DNA of 64,000 bases from Paenisporosarcina sp050269735 (GCF_050269735.1 NZ_JBNNIX010000001.1:434001-498000); one strand, 5' to 3'. Shown: positions 26,814 through 35,333, counted from the stretch's first letter. The notes: generated from the letters alone by a model not told the origin. Translations and numbers: made by a program.

Positions 26814-27344
26814 ATGAGGATTCGAACTGAAACGAAAAATGATTTTAAACATGTATTCAATCTGAATTACACGACTTTTGGAAATCGAGACGATGAAGCC
26901 AAGTTGGTGGAGCAAATTCGTTTTTCGGATGGCTTCATTCCTAAATTATCGATTGTCGCAGAGGATCAAGGTGATATCGTTGGTCATCTACTGTTGAGTA
27001 AAGCGAAACTGACCAATGAAGGTAAAGATAAAGTAGTAATCGTTCTAGCACCGGTGGCTGTATTGCCTAAGTTTCAGAAAAAAGGGATTGGTAGCAAGCT
27101 GATTGAAGAAGGATTGAAAAGAGCGAAAAAAGAGGGATATGGACTGGTATTTCTCATTGGACACCCAGACTATTATCCGAAGTTTGGTTTTCAACCAGCG
27201 AGAGCTCATGGACTGGAATTGACACAATTTCAGGTGCCTGACGACGTTTTCATGGTTTGTGAACTAATAGATGGTGAGCTTGAAAACAATGTTGGCGAAT
27301 TACATTATCCGAAAGCGTTTTTCGGTACGGCAACTCAAAAATAG
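26814..27344 (+). CDS. GNAT N-acetyltransferase, YhbS-like
   Basis: ATG at 26814 chosen (GGGTGAT upstream); a GTG at 26805 gives three more residues. 176 residues: VVIVLAPVAVLPKFQKKGIGSKLIEEGLKRA has the acetyl-CoA loop QKKGIG, then GHPDYYPKFGFQPA, the hallmark of the YhbS subgroup. Acceptor unknown. Convergent with the PAP2 gene, 8 bp apart. Confidence 0.87.
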   Translation: MRIRTETKNDFKHVFNLNYTTFGNRDDEAKLVEQIRFSDGFIPKLSIVAEDQGDIVGHLLLSKAKLTNEGKDKVVIVLAPVAVLPKFQKKGIGSKLIEEGLKRAKKEGYGLVFLIGHPDYYPKFGFQPARAHGLELTQFQVPDDVFMVCELIDGELENNVGELHYPKAFFGTATQK

Positions 27345-27352
27345 ATGGTTTT

Positions 27353-28012
27353 CTACTTTATCTTAACGAGTGCAAAATGATAACTCCAAATGACGATTGT
27401 CAACAAACATCCACCTGCAAAATAACCAGCCAATACATCACTAGGGTAATGGACACCTAAATATACGCGGCTAATTCCAATGGCCAAAATCATGAAAATC
27501 GATAGAGATAGCAGTAGGAATCTACCCGCGAGTGATGGAATATGACGCCACAAAACAAACGTAAGAATTCCATATATACATATAGCATTTGTGGCATGGC
27601 CGCTTGGAAAACTGTATCCGCCAATTTCCACTAGTCTATGCAAATCTGGACGTGACCTCTGAAACATTAGTTTTAATGCACGGAAGAGATAGTGGGATCC
27701 TAGCAGGGCGACAATGAAAAGAAGAAGTTCCACTCGATATTTTAGAAAGAAATAAAAGATAATGAAGATGATAAAGGCAAAAATATGAATGGAAGATCCT
27801 GAACCAATTTCTGTGAAAAAAAGCATGAGATTCGTTAAGGATGGAGTCTCGAAATTTTGTACAATCGTAATTATGGTTTGATCAAAATGACCAATAAGAT
27901 TCTGTTTAATTAGTATCGATATCAAAGTGAAACCACATACCAAAAAGCTAATTAATAGGGAATATAGCGTAGCGTGATACTTCGGTAGCATTCGTTCAAC
28001 AAATCCTTTCAA
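27353..28012 (-). CDS. PAP2-family membrane phosphatase
   Basis: 219 residues from a TTG at 28012, or 212 from the ATG at 27991; AAAGGA before the latter makes it at least as likely. Six membrane helices. The three catalytic motifs are intact: K-x6-RP (KLMFQRSRP), PSGH, and SR-x5-H-x3-D (SRVYLGVHYPSD). Such enzymes dephosphorylate undecaprenyl pyrophosphate or phosphatidate at the outer membrane face. Which one here cannot be told. Confidence 0.9.
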   Translation of the reverse strand: MKGFVERMLPKYHATLYSLLISFLVCGFTLISILIKQNLIGHFDQTIITIVQNFETPSLTNLMLFFTEIGSGSSIHIFAFIIFIIFYFFLKYRVELLLFIVALLGSHYLFRALKLMFQRSRPDLHRLVEIGGYSFPSGHATNAICIYGILTFVLWRHIPSLAGRFLLLSLSIFMILAIGISRVYLGVHYPSDVLAGYFAGGCLLTIVIWSYHFALVKIK

Positions 28013-28091
28013 GCCGTGAATATGGAAAACTCCTTTTTACAGTTCAGCCAAAATATAGAAAAAACTGTATACTGAAAGAAGGGGGTTATTT

Positions 28092-28568
28092 ATGAAAAAA
28101 TTATTAATCGCAAGCTGTTTACTACTATTGACGGCTTGTTCAAACAAATTAGATACATCACAACTAACGGAATCAAAAACGAGTGATGAGGGATTCATCA
28201 AGTTTTATAGCGCACCTTCTCTAGACGTGGCTATTGATGCTTTACCCTATGAAGTCAATTTGCCCGAGGAATTGCCATTCAAAACCGAAGGATTCAAATC
28301 TCTAGGAATTACGGATATCGGTGGAAAAGGTCAAAATCCAGATGCCCAATTTATGGCGACTGGTGACCAAAATCATAACTTGCTGCTTTCCACTACAAAG
28401 GGAACCATTGATTATGCAGATACTACTCCGGAAAAAATTACTTTAAATAATGGCTATCAAGCTCAATATACGTTACCCAACCAACTTGATGTAATCGTCA
28501 AAGATGTTACGTATTCATATACGTTGAATATGTCAGGGCTTGATGAGAATGAATTAAAAGATGAGTAA
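28092..28568 (+). CDS. Lipoprotein of unknown function
   Basis: 158 residues with a lipoprotein signal ending LLTA-C (Cys16). The mature part is a small, Asp/Glu/Thr-rich beta domain without recognisable motif (SAPSLDVAIDALPYEV, GLDENELKDE at the end). ATG follows GAAAGAAGGGGG. Family not recognised. Confidence 0.75.
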   Translation: MKKLLIASCLLLLTACSNKLDTSQLTESKTSDEGFIKFYSAPSLDVAIDALPYEVNLPEELPFKTEGFKSLGITDIGGKGQNPDAQFMATGDQNHNLLLSTTKGTIDYADTTPEKITLNNGYQAQYTLPNQLDVIVKDVTYSYTLNMSGLDENELKDE

Positions 28569-28649
28569 TTGAAATTAGCAGAACAGCTAGCTGAATAAGG
28601 TCATAAGAAAGAGCCATTCTAAATCGAGGTTTTATAGAGGACAGATGAA

Positions 28650-29192
28650 ATGATTTTAAAAGCAGAAATAATAAATCTACCTTATTCGGGACAATACAAG
28701 GAGAAGATTTTTGATATTTCTAATCCATGGAATTCTCAGGATTGGACTTGGGTTAAATTTGTAAATGAGGATTTAACTGAATGGTGTGGTGAATTCAGAG
28801 GTTTTCCACGAGCTGTTGAAGTATCAAAAAAGCATAATTATGTTCTAGTTCTTACTTCAGATTATTTATTTCAAGTTAATCGTCTCAATGGAGAATTAAT
28901 TGAATATGAATCCCAACCTCTATATCAGAGTTTAACAGTTTCACCATCAGGAGATTTCATAATAGCTGATTATTATTGTATTGAAATCATAGAGTCAACA
29001 TTAAAAAATAAGAAACTCGTGGAAAGTCCAATAGAAATGGATGATATTAAATGTCATAGTTGGAATAAAAATAAATTATTAATATCATGTGATGAGTTTT
29101 TTAATTCGTATAACAATCATGTGGTGCTAGAACTGGATAGTGAGAAATTAGAAATAACTAAAATAAACCCTAATGACCATCCAGTTACGTAG
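28650..29192 (+). CDS. Hypothetical protein, 180 aa, very AT-rich
   Basis: Not recognised. The sequence shows WD-like/beta-propeller-style stretches (YVLVLTSDYLFQVNRLNG, LTVSPSGDFIIADYYCIEII) and no signal peptide or membrane segment. Codon use is clearly more AT-rich than the neighbours, and it sits beside repeat DNA, which suggests recent acquisition. ATG follows GAGGACAG at reasonable spacing. No terminator seen. Confidence 0.6.
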   Translation: MILKAEIINLPYSGQYKEKIFDISNPWNSQDWTWVKFVNEDLTEWCGEFRGFPRAVEVSKKHNYVLVLTSDYLFQVNRLNGELIEYESQPLYQSLTVSPSGDFIIADYYCIEIIESTLKNKKLVESPIEMDDIKCHSWNKNKLLISCDEFFNSYNNHVVLELDSEKLEITKINPNDHPVT

Positions 29193-29475
29193 CTGATTGA
29201 TTTTACTCATCAAAATAGCGTTAAGGCATTTCCTTTTCTTGTAATTATGAAGTTGAATACTGGTTTATCCGGTAGTTATGTTAACCTAATAAGGTTTTAG
29301 TGTCGAATCATCCAGGTGCTTGATTAACTAACAGGGCGGTTTACTTAAATAAGATTGTTGTTAAGTTGTTTTAAACTGCGTTCCCTTGTCTATTACACTG
29401 AGTCTGTAGTGTATAGCTTGATTCTTTTTTTTATGATGTGTCTTCCTGTTGGTATGTTAAAAGTTAAATGATTGA

Positions 29476-29590
29476 AGTGGAAGGCGGCGACTCCAGCGGG
29501 AAAAGCGAGTCCAGGTGAGACCCCGCAGGCGCTTGCGACGAGGAGGCTCACGGACCGCCCGCGGAAAGCGTCCGCCTGAAACGGAAATCA
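29476..29590. repeat. GC-rich palindromic intergenic repeat
   Basis: A GC-rich island in AT-rich DNA: AGTGGAAGGCGGCGACTCC near its start and GCGTCCGCC near its end are complementary, and internal segments (CTCCAGCGGGAA, GACCCCGCAGGCG, GAGGAGGCTCACGG) can form a branched hairpin. Related copies lie at 61005-61196 and, more distantly, at 45188-45245 and 60860-60980. Similar elements are widespread in Bacillales. The rest of 29193-29668 holds no supportable gene. Confidence 0.75.
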
Positions 29591-29616
29591 GCAGAGTTTT
29601 TTAAAATATAAAAAAA

Positions 29617-29661
29617 GGGGCTTCCCTAAAAGTCATTTTAAATAACTTTTGGGGAAGCCTC
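29617..29661 (-). terminator. Terminator of the K+ channel/DUF1028 operon
   Basis: GAGGCTTCCCCAAAAGTTATTT pairs with AAATGACTTTTAGGGAAGCCCC on the minus strand, followed by T7. Confidence 0.9.
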
Positions 29662-29668
29662 TACTTAT

Positions 29669-30511
29669 TTATTTAATTCGCATAAACTCCACAACTTTAC
29701 GATCAATCATGCCGCGATTTTGAATGCGTTCATCAAAATTCTCCATAAGATGGTAAGACTGAACTGCATCAAGTAGATCTTGATGGTCGGAAAGCTCCCG
29801 TTGCAAATGGCCATTTTCGTATAATAGGTTTTGCAGTTCTTCTGCCAACGATCCTTCAATCGCAATAATATCCTCAGGTAAAGTAGGTTCAAAATACAGC
29901 TGATGCAATTTTAATAAGCGTGCTAACTCTTGAACCGGTTCTTCATGATCATCCACCCGTAAATCAATATAGCGATCATTGTACCCGCCATAACTGCCAT
30001 TTTCTTTTACAATCAACAAGGCAGCCGACTGTTTCCCTCGACTGTCACCACCTGCCGTATCACCTGCGAGAAGCGCTGAAAGCAAACGTTCTGCCAATGA
30101 CCCTTGAGTTTGCAAAAATGTAGATTCCATTGTTTCTGCAGTTTGCTGATCGACCAGAATATTTCCTTGTACGGCAAAGTTGTCTCCGGCAAAACCACCG
30201 GCCCAGTCATAACAATCTTCTCCAGTAAACGTGACGCTTCGACCTTGTGCATCTACAATGCCAACTTGTCTAGATGCGAATTTGTCATCGTTACCAATCA
30301 ATTGGTCTAATACATCTTGTGGCGAAAGTCCTTTTTCAAGCAATTCCAAACCATGTTTACCGTAATCCAAGTTCGCCCAGGACTGAGTGGCAATGGCACC
30401 CACACCAGCTTTCGCGAATGGAACTACAGCACCAACACTCAAGAATTTGGATGCTACTGCTACTCCGAGCTCCTTAGTTTCTGGATCGAAACCTACGATT
30501 GAATAAGTCAT
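29669..30511 (-). CDS. DUF1028 family protein
   Basis: 280 residues. N-terminal MTYSIVGFDPETKELGVAVAS, AGVGAIATQSWANLDYGKHGLELL and GNILV...TMESTF match DUF1028, an Ntn-hydrolase-like fold of unknown activity sometimes linked to amino acid or peptide metabolism. The C-terminal extension (about 205-280) is helical. Its ATG overlaps the stop of the K+ channel gene by 4 nt (ATGA), so both are translationally coupled. Confidence 0.87.
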   Translation of the reverse strand: MTYSIVGFDPETKELGVAVASKFLSVGAVVPFAKAGVGAIATQSWANLDYGKHGLELLEKGLSPQDVLDQLIGNDDKFASRQVGIVDAQGRSVTFTGEDCYDWAGGFAGDNFAVQGNILVDQQTAETMESTFLQTQGSLAERLLSALLAGDTAGGDSRGKQSAALLIVKENGSYGGYNDRYIDLRVDDHEEPVQELARLLKLHQLYFEPTLPEDIIAIEGSLAEELQNLLYENGHLQRELSDHQDLLDAVQSYHLMENFDERIQNRGMIDRKVVEFMRIK

Positions 30512-31539
30512 GATGGAACTCCTTTCGAAATAATAGAATGATAGGTTGAATCGTCACAAATGACCGTCAATATCGCATCGGAAGGAATGTCTTCCTGTAA
30601 ACGACGATTGATGTCCATTTTCTGACGATCGGCAATTAATGTTGCACCATGTTCTAGTAATGCATGAAATGCATCTCCATATGTTTTCCATTCAGGACGT
30701 GTTGGTATTTCAAACAAATCCTCACCTACAGTACGACTGATTAATTGCGTCACGATGTTGCCTACATTTTGATGCATTGCCGAGCGGACAGCGAGTAAAG
30801 AAATCGTTTCTTGGGACAAAATAAACTCATCCACTTTGACATGTGAGAAGTTGGCGAGTTGTTTTTCTGTCATTACTTCCACGGTCGTATGGACATTTGA
30901 AGCAAGGCGTTCACAAGTGATCGCAATCGTCAGTGTCTTGGCATCACGTAAAGACGCAACTGTAATGTTTTCATCCGCAAAAATGATAACAGATTTCGCT
31001 TTCGCAATATTTGCCTGAATAAAAGGTCCTTCTTCGGATGGATCACCTTGTACATAATGGACACGATCCATGCTGACATCTGTCGGGGATGTAGGAAGCG
31101 TATCAATAATGACGATTTCAACGGAAGGATCTGATGAAAGAATTTCTTTGAGTGCCATTTCTGTTTTCTTTCCCCATCCGACAATAATGATGTGATGTTC
31201 ATGTGTATAAGCCAACTTGCCTTCCTCCTTACGTTTTCTGAAAATGGAAAACGCATCAACTATTTTCCCGATTACAACACCGAGTAATCCAATTCCTAAT
31301 AAGTACATCATGACTGTAAATAATCTGCCTGCAGCGGTAACAGGTGAATAATCTCCGTACCCTACAGTAGAAAACGTGGTCATTACAAAGTAAAATGATG
31401 TTAACAAACTTTCAAACGTTTCGGGCTCCAACAAATAAATCGTCACTGTACAAAATACAATAAAGATTAATGCTGCAAATAATAAGGTAAGATTTTTCAT
31501 ACGGACCAAACTGAGTCCGACTTTTAGGAAAAAATGCAT
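30508..31539 (-). CDS. Two-TM potassium channel with RCK domain (YugO/MthK-like)
   Basis: 343 residues: membrane helix (about 13-36), pore helix and selectivity filter TVGYGD (about 59-64), second helix (72-92), then a cytoplasmic RCK-N/TrkA-N domain (HHIIIVGWGKKTEMALKEI; Rossmann glycines) and a short RCK-C region. K+ efflux gated by a cytoplasmic ligand, by family knowledge. B. subtilis YugO, which carries biofilm electrical signals, is the closest named relative in layout. First gene of a two-gene operon with DUF1028. Confidence 0.92.
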   Translation of the reverse strand: MHFFLKVGLSLVRMKNLTLLFAALIFIVFCTVTIYLLEPETFESLLTSFYFVMTTFSTVGYGDYSPVTAAGRLFTVMMYLLGIGLLGVVIGKIVDAFSIFRKRKEEGKLAYTHEHHIIIVGWGKKTEMALKEILSSDPSVEIVIIDTLPTSPTDVSMDRVHYVQGDPSEEGPFIQANIAKAKSVIIFADENITVASLRDAKTLTIAITCERLASNVHTTVEVMTEKQLANFSHVKVDEFILSQETISLLAVRSAMHQNVGNIVTQLISRTVGEDLFEIPTRPEWKTYGDAFHALLEHGATLIADRQKMDINRRLQEDIPSDAILTVICDDSTYHSIISKGVPS

Positions 31540-31709
31540 GGTTCAATCTCCAATCGGCAGAATCTTTCGATAAGTTTTAGTTTACACGTTTTCATACACA
31601 TGTGCTATAGAACGAACATGTATTAAAACGTTTATGGAAACTAGATAAAAAGAAATTCTAACGAAAACAAAATCGAGAATGTGTTCAAAAGTGGGAGGAA
31701 ATGATAAAA

Positions 31710-32156
31710 ATGGTCAACATATTAGTTGATGCGGATGGTTGTCCGGTTGTCGATAGTACGATTCAAATTGCTAAACGACATGATATGCCTGTCACTTTAT
31801 TCTGCGATACAGCACACAATATGCAACGTGAAGGTGCAAAAACCGTGATGGTGTCAAAGGGAATGGATGCCGTGGATTTTGTGCTCGTCAATCGAGTCAA
31901 ACCGGGAGATATCGTCATTACACAGGATTACGGACTGGCTGCCATGGTATTGGCTAAACGAGGTCTCGTAATGGACCAAAATGGTCGCGAGTATACAAAT
32001 GAAAATATTGATCAATTATTAGATAGTCGTCATATTGCCAAGAAAATTCGTCAGGCAGGCGGACGAATGAAAGGGCCTAAAAAGAGAAGAAAAGAAGATA
32101 ATGAGAACTTTGAACGAAAGTTTGAAACGTTAATTCTCAAACAATTAGAGAAATAA
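31710..32156 (+). CDS. YaiI/YqxD family protein (DUF188)
   Basis: The ATG at 31710 lies 10 nt after GGGAGGA, whereas the ATG at 31701 would almost touch it. 148 residues beginning VNILVDADGCPVVDSTIQIA, with GDIVITQDYGLAAM and GGRMKGPKKRR, all characteristic of the family, a PIN-like fold with unknown substrate. Stands alone. Length matches B. subtilis YqxD. Confidence 0.9.
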   Translation: MVNILVDADGCPVVDSTIQIAKRHDMPVTLFCDTAHNMQREGAKTVMVSKGMDAVDFVLVNRVKPGDIVITQDYGLAAMVLAKRGLVMDQNGREYTNENIDQLLDSRHIAKKIRQAGGRMKGPKKRRKEDNENFERKFETLILKQLEK

Positions 32157-32242
32157 AATTCTGCCCCTCATAGATTTGCCCAGATAACACATACTAATCA
32201 AGATTTCTTCTTTTCATTCTTAGAAAAAAGAGGTGAAGGGCA

Positions 32243-32398
32243 ATGAGTAAAAAACAACCACTGGATTCCAAGTCAGCGGAGTTACATCATAACTGGACAA
32301 GGCCTAAGAAAGCCAAATCACAAGTCAACGGTAACACAGAAGAATCACAAGCGACTCAGATTTTAAAAACCAGCGCCAAAATTTACCGAAACGGATAA
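32243..32398 (+). CDS. Small hydrophilic protein, 51 aa
   Basis: ATG at 32243 follows AAAAAAGAGGTGAAGGGCA and the frame ends just before a strong terminator, so a real small gene is likely. The product is basic and hydrophilic (starts MSKKQPLDSKSAELHHNW, contains RPKKAKSQ). Size and composition recall minor spore proteins, but no family was recognised, so this is only a suggestion. Confidence 0.6.
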   Translation: MSKKQPLDSKSAELHHNWTRPKKAKSQVNGNTEESQATQILKTSAKIYRNG

Positions 32399-32418
32399 GT
32401 TGAATAAGAAGAAATTGG

Positions 32419-32448
32419 GATCCGGATATTTTTCCGGGTCTTTTTTTG
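32419..32448 (+). terminator. Intrinsic terminator
   Basis: GATCCGGA / TCCGGGTC stem, 6-nt loop, T7. Ends the 51-aa gene. Confidence 0.9.
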
Positions 32449-32482
32449 TTGTGGGATAGACATTTTTAAAGTGTCGGGAGGC

Positions 32483-32581
32483 TCGGTCTGACTTTTTAAG
32501 GTTGACGTCTGAAAAATAGCGCATGACGTCTGAAAAAACAAGGTTGACGTCTGAAAAATCAGCAGTGACGTCTGAAAACGA
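32483..32581 (+). repeat. 21-bp-period array, core TGACGTCTGAAAAA
   Basis: GACGTCTG begins at 32504, 32525, 32546 and 32567, exactly 21 bp apart, with a degenerate unit in phase at 32483. Each core ends in A4-A6, and the remaining 7-8 bp differ between units. On the minus strand the array reads as a seven-residue repeat (FSDVxxx), a by-product of the 21-bp period. Lies between the 51-aa gene terminator and a TauC-like permease gene. Confidence 0.92.
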
Positions 32582-32656
32582 ACGGTTTCTATCACTGCTC
32601 AGTGAGCACACATTTCCTCAAGCCTACATATTATTTGGATGAAGAGGTGGTGAAAA

Positions 32657-33463
32657 ATGAGGGATATAAAAGATCCAATAGAAACGGAACAACAGGAATG
32701 GAGAAAGCAGCAAAACCAGAATCGATTGAAAACGTGGCTAACCATTTTTTCTCCCGTTTGTCTCTTGCTCGTCTGGGAATTTCTCTCTCAAAGCGGACTT
32801 ATTGATGCGAGGTTTTTCCCTCCGCCAACTGCTATTGTTTCCACATTTCTTGAATTGCTCACGTCTGGTGAATTGTTTCATCACATTAACATTTCATTGT
32901 TTCGAATAGGATTTGGTTTCTTACTTGGTGTAATTCCCGGAATACTCATCGGTTTATGCATGGGTCTCTATGCACCGATCCGCCATTTTATTTCTCCGAT
33001 TATAATGGCTTTGATGCCAATCCCCACAATTGCTTTATTGCCGATTATTTTAATCATTTTCGGTATTGGTGAAGTGTCTAAAGTAGTTACGATTGCAGGA
33101 AGTGTGTTCTTTCCAGTGGTAATCAATACGGTAGCTGGTGTCATTTCAATTGACTCCATTTATTTGGATGTAGCGAAAAATTATGGAGCAAGCAGAAAGG
33201 ATTTCTTCTTGAAAATAGCTTTACCTGGTTCGCTTCCAGTCATGCTCGAAGGGATTCAAATGGGGCAGGCAATTGCTTTGCTAACCATTGTCGCAGCTGA
33301 AATGATGGGTGCAACTTCAGGGATTGGCTATTTAATTTGGACGTCCTACAGTGCGTTTTTATTAAAAGAGATGTTTGTCGGGTTAATCCTGATTTCTTTC
33401 TTTGGATATATCTTTTCATTGTTATTAAGAGGATTACAACGAAAATTAGTGCCGTGGAGGTGA
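32657..33463 (+). CDS. ABC transporter permease, TauC/SsuC/NrtB type
   Basis: 268 residues, six membrane helices, with the EAA loop as AKNYGASRKDFFLKIALPGSLP (about 172-193) and the motif RFFPPPTAIVSTF near the N-terminus typical of nitrate/sulfonate/taurine permeases. ATG follows GAGGTGGTG. First gene of a permease-ATPase-binding protein operon. Substrate class is known only broadly (aliphatic sulfonates, taurine, thiamine precursors or similar). Confidence 0.9.
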   Translation: MRDIKDPIETEQQEWRKQQNQNRLKTWLTIFSPVCLLLVWEFLSQSGLIDARFFPPPTAIVSTFLELLTSGELFHHINISLFRIGFGFLLGVIPGILIGLCMGLYAPIRHFISPIIMALMPIPTIALLPIILIIFGIGEVSKVVTIAGSVFFPVVINTVAGVISIDSIYLDVAKNYGASRKDFFLKIALPGSLPVMLEGIQMGQAIALLTIVAAEMMGATSGIGYLIWTSYSAFLLKEMFVGLILISFFGYIFSLLLRGLQRKLVPWR

Positions 33464-33467
33464 CGAC

Positions 33468-34247
33468 GTGAGGTCAAAACCCAAAATATCGATTCAGGAA
33501 TTGACGAAAGTATTTTATAAAAAAGAAAACAGTGTTACTGCACTTGAAAATATTTCTCTCAATATTGAAGACGGGGAATTTGTGTGTCTCGTCGGACCAA
33601 GCGGATGTGGAAAAACAACATTACTTCGAATCCTGGCAGGGCTTGAAAACCAAAGTTCTGGTGATTTTACAATCGAACCGGGTGACGAAGACCGGCCGAG
33701 TCAATCAATGGTGTTTCAAGAAAGAGGCATTCTTCCTTGGCTGACGGTTGAGGAAAATGTGGCGTTCGGACTTGAAATGCGGCATTTGCCAAAATCAATT
33801 GTAAAAGAACGAACCGCTTATTTTTTAAATAAGGTAGGTCTTAGAAAATTCGCGAAAATGTACCCGAAAGAGCTTTCTGGTGGGATGAAGCAACGCGTAA
33901 GCATTGCGAGAGCGTTTGCGAACGACCCTGAAATCTTGTTGATGGATGAACCGTTTGGCGCTTTAGACGAACAGAACAAATACATCTTACAAGAAGAATT
34001 ATTGTCCATTTGGTCTGAAACAAAGAAAACGGTACTGTTCATCACACATAGCATCGACGAAGCATTGTATTTAAGTGATCGTGTCTTACTTATGAGTGCG
34101 CAACCTGGAAAAATCGTTGCAGAAATGAAAATAGATCTGCCGCGTCCAAGGAAACTAGAAGATTTTAGATCCAATCCAGAAATGGCTTTGAAGTTTTTGA
34201 CCATCTGGCGTCATTTGCAAGTAGAAGTACAAGGATCAAGATTGTAA
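33468..34247 (+). CDS. ABC transporter ATP-binding protein, TauB/SsuB type
   Basis: 259 residues: Walker A GPSGCGKTT, Q-loop VFQERGILPWLTVEENVAFGL, signature LSGGMKQRVSIARAF, Walker B ILLMDEPFGALDEQ, H-loop ITHSIDEA. The Q-loop/ALD pattern is that of the nitrate/taurine family. GTG start at 33468 after GGAGGTGAC, 4 bp after the permease stop. Intact, unlike its counterpart at 50334-51187. Confidence 0.93.
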   Translation: MRSKPKISIQELTKVFYKKENSVTALENISLNIEDGEFVCLVGPSGCGKTTLLRILAGLENQSSGDFTIEPGDEDRPSQSMVFQERGILPWLTVEENVAFGLEMRHLPKSIVKERTAYFLNKVGLRKFAKMYPKELSGGMKQRVSIARAFANDPEILLMDEPFGALDEQNKYILQEELLSIWSETKKTVLFITHSIDEALYLSDRVLLMSAQPGKIVAEMKIDLPRPRKLEDFRSNPEMALKFLTIWRHLQVEVQGSRL

Positions 34248-34262
34248 ACGAGGAGTGTATAA

Positions 34263-35333
34263 ATGAAGAAGTGGTTAGGAATGTTAGGCGTTTTGATTTT
34301 ACTTGTCGGGGGGTGCTCCGATAAGGAAACGGTGCAAGTGAATGACGATGTGAGTAAAGATAATCCTTCCGGGGATTTGGCACCATTGAAGGAGAAAACA
34401 AAAGTTATAGTAGCTGAAGATGGAGCGGCGTCTGGAGCTGGTTTCTATATCGCGAATGAAAAAGGCTATTTTGCTGATTATAATATCGAAGTGGAATTCG
34501 CCACATTCGCAAATAGCGATGACATGTTACCTGCACTTGCGTCGGGAGAAGTGGATATTGCAGGAGGCATTTCTTCAGCCGCCTTCTTTAATGCAATTGC
34601 CCAAGGGATCGACGTGAAAATTGTGGCTGATAAAGGTCATAATGTAAAAGGAAAATCATACTTTACATTTGTGATTGGTGCAGATAAACAGGATGAAATC
34701 AAAACGTATAGTGATTTAAAAGGTAAGCGTATTGCGGTTTCCGGCGAGAACGGTGTTGACGATTATATATTCCATCTGATGCTTGATCACGCAGGTCTGA
34801 CGAAAGACGATGTCGAGTTCGTCCTCATGCCTGATTTCGGGACCATGCTCGCTGCGATTGAGAATGGATCGATTGATGCTGCTTTGAATATCGAACCACT
34901 GATTACTACAGGTGTTGCACAAGGGATGCATGTACGTTTTGGCGATGCCACCGATTTCGCACCTGAAGCACAGATTGCCATGGTACTAGGTTCACCACAG
35001 TTTATGAATGAAGAGCAAGATGTCTCTTTACGATTCATGGCTGCTTACCTGAAAGGTGTACGGGATTATAACGACGCCTTCAAAAAAGGGGAAGGCAAAG
35101 ATGAGATCATTGACATCATGACACAATACACAGCGTTAAAAGATGCTGCGGTATGGGAAGATGTAAATGTGACGGGACTTAATCCAAATGGCAAAATGTT
35201 CATAGGGGACATTCGCGATCAGTATGAATTGTACAAGAAAAACGGTGCAATTCGAGGCGACTTCAATTTTGATGAAGCCATTGATACGGATATAACGGAA
35301 AAAGCAGTCGAGATTATTGGGGAATATGAATAA
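34263..35333 (+). CDS. ABC transporter substrate-binding lipoprotein, NMT1/TauA-like
   Basis: 356 residues with a lipoprotein signal ending LVGG-C (Cys18). Mature part has the NMT1-type features: AEDGAASGAGFYIANEKGYF, ALASGEVDIAGGISSAAFF, YSDLKGKRIAVSGENGVDDY and AIENGSIDAALNIEPL. It delivers the ligand to the permease encoded upstream. The ligand cannot be inferred. 15 bp after the ATPase gene; last gene of the operon. Confidence 0.9.
   Translation: MKKWLGMLGVLILLVGGCSDKETVQVNDDVSKDNPSGDLAPLKEKTKVIVAEDGAASGAGFYIANEKGYFADYNIEVEFATFANSDDMLPALASGEVDIAGGISSAAFFNAIAQGIDVKIVADKGHNVKGKSYFTFVIGADKQDEIKTYSDLKGKRIAVSGENGVDDYIFHLMLDHAGLTKDDVEFVLMPDFGTMLAAIENGSIDAALNIEPLITTGVAQGMHVRFGDATDFAPEAQIAMVLGSPQFMNEEQDVSLRFMAAYLKGVRDYNDAFKKGEGKDEIIDIMTQYTALKDAAVWEDVNVTGLNPNGKMFIGDIRDQYELYKKNGAIRGDFNFDEAIDTDITEKAVEIIGEYE

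Noticed and set aside
32363..32611. Minus-strand frame with repeated FSDV heptads
   Set aside because: Again a by-product of the 21-bp period; it runs across the terminator of the 51-aa gene and has no start signals.
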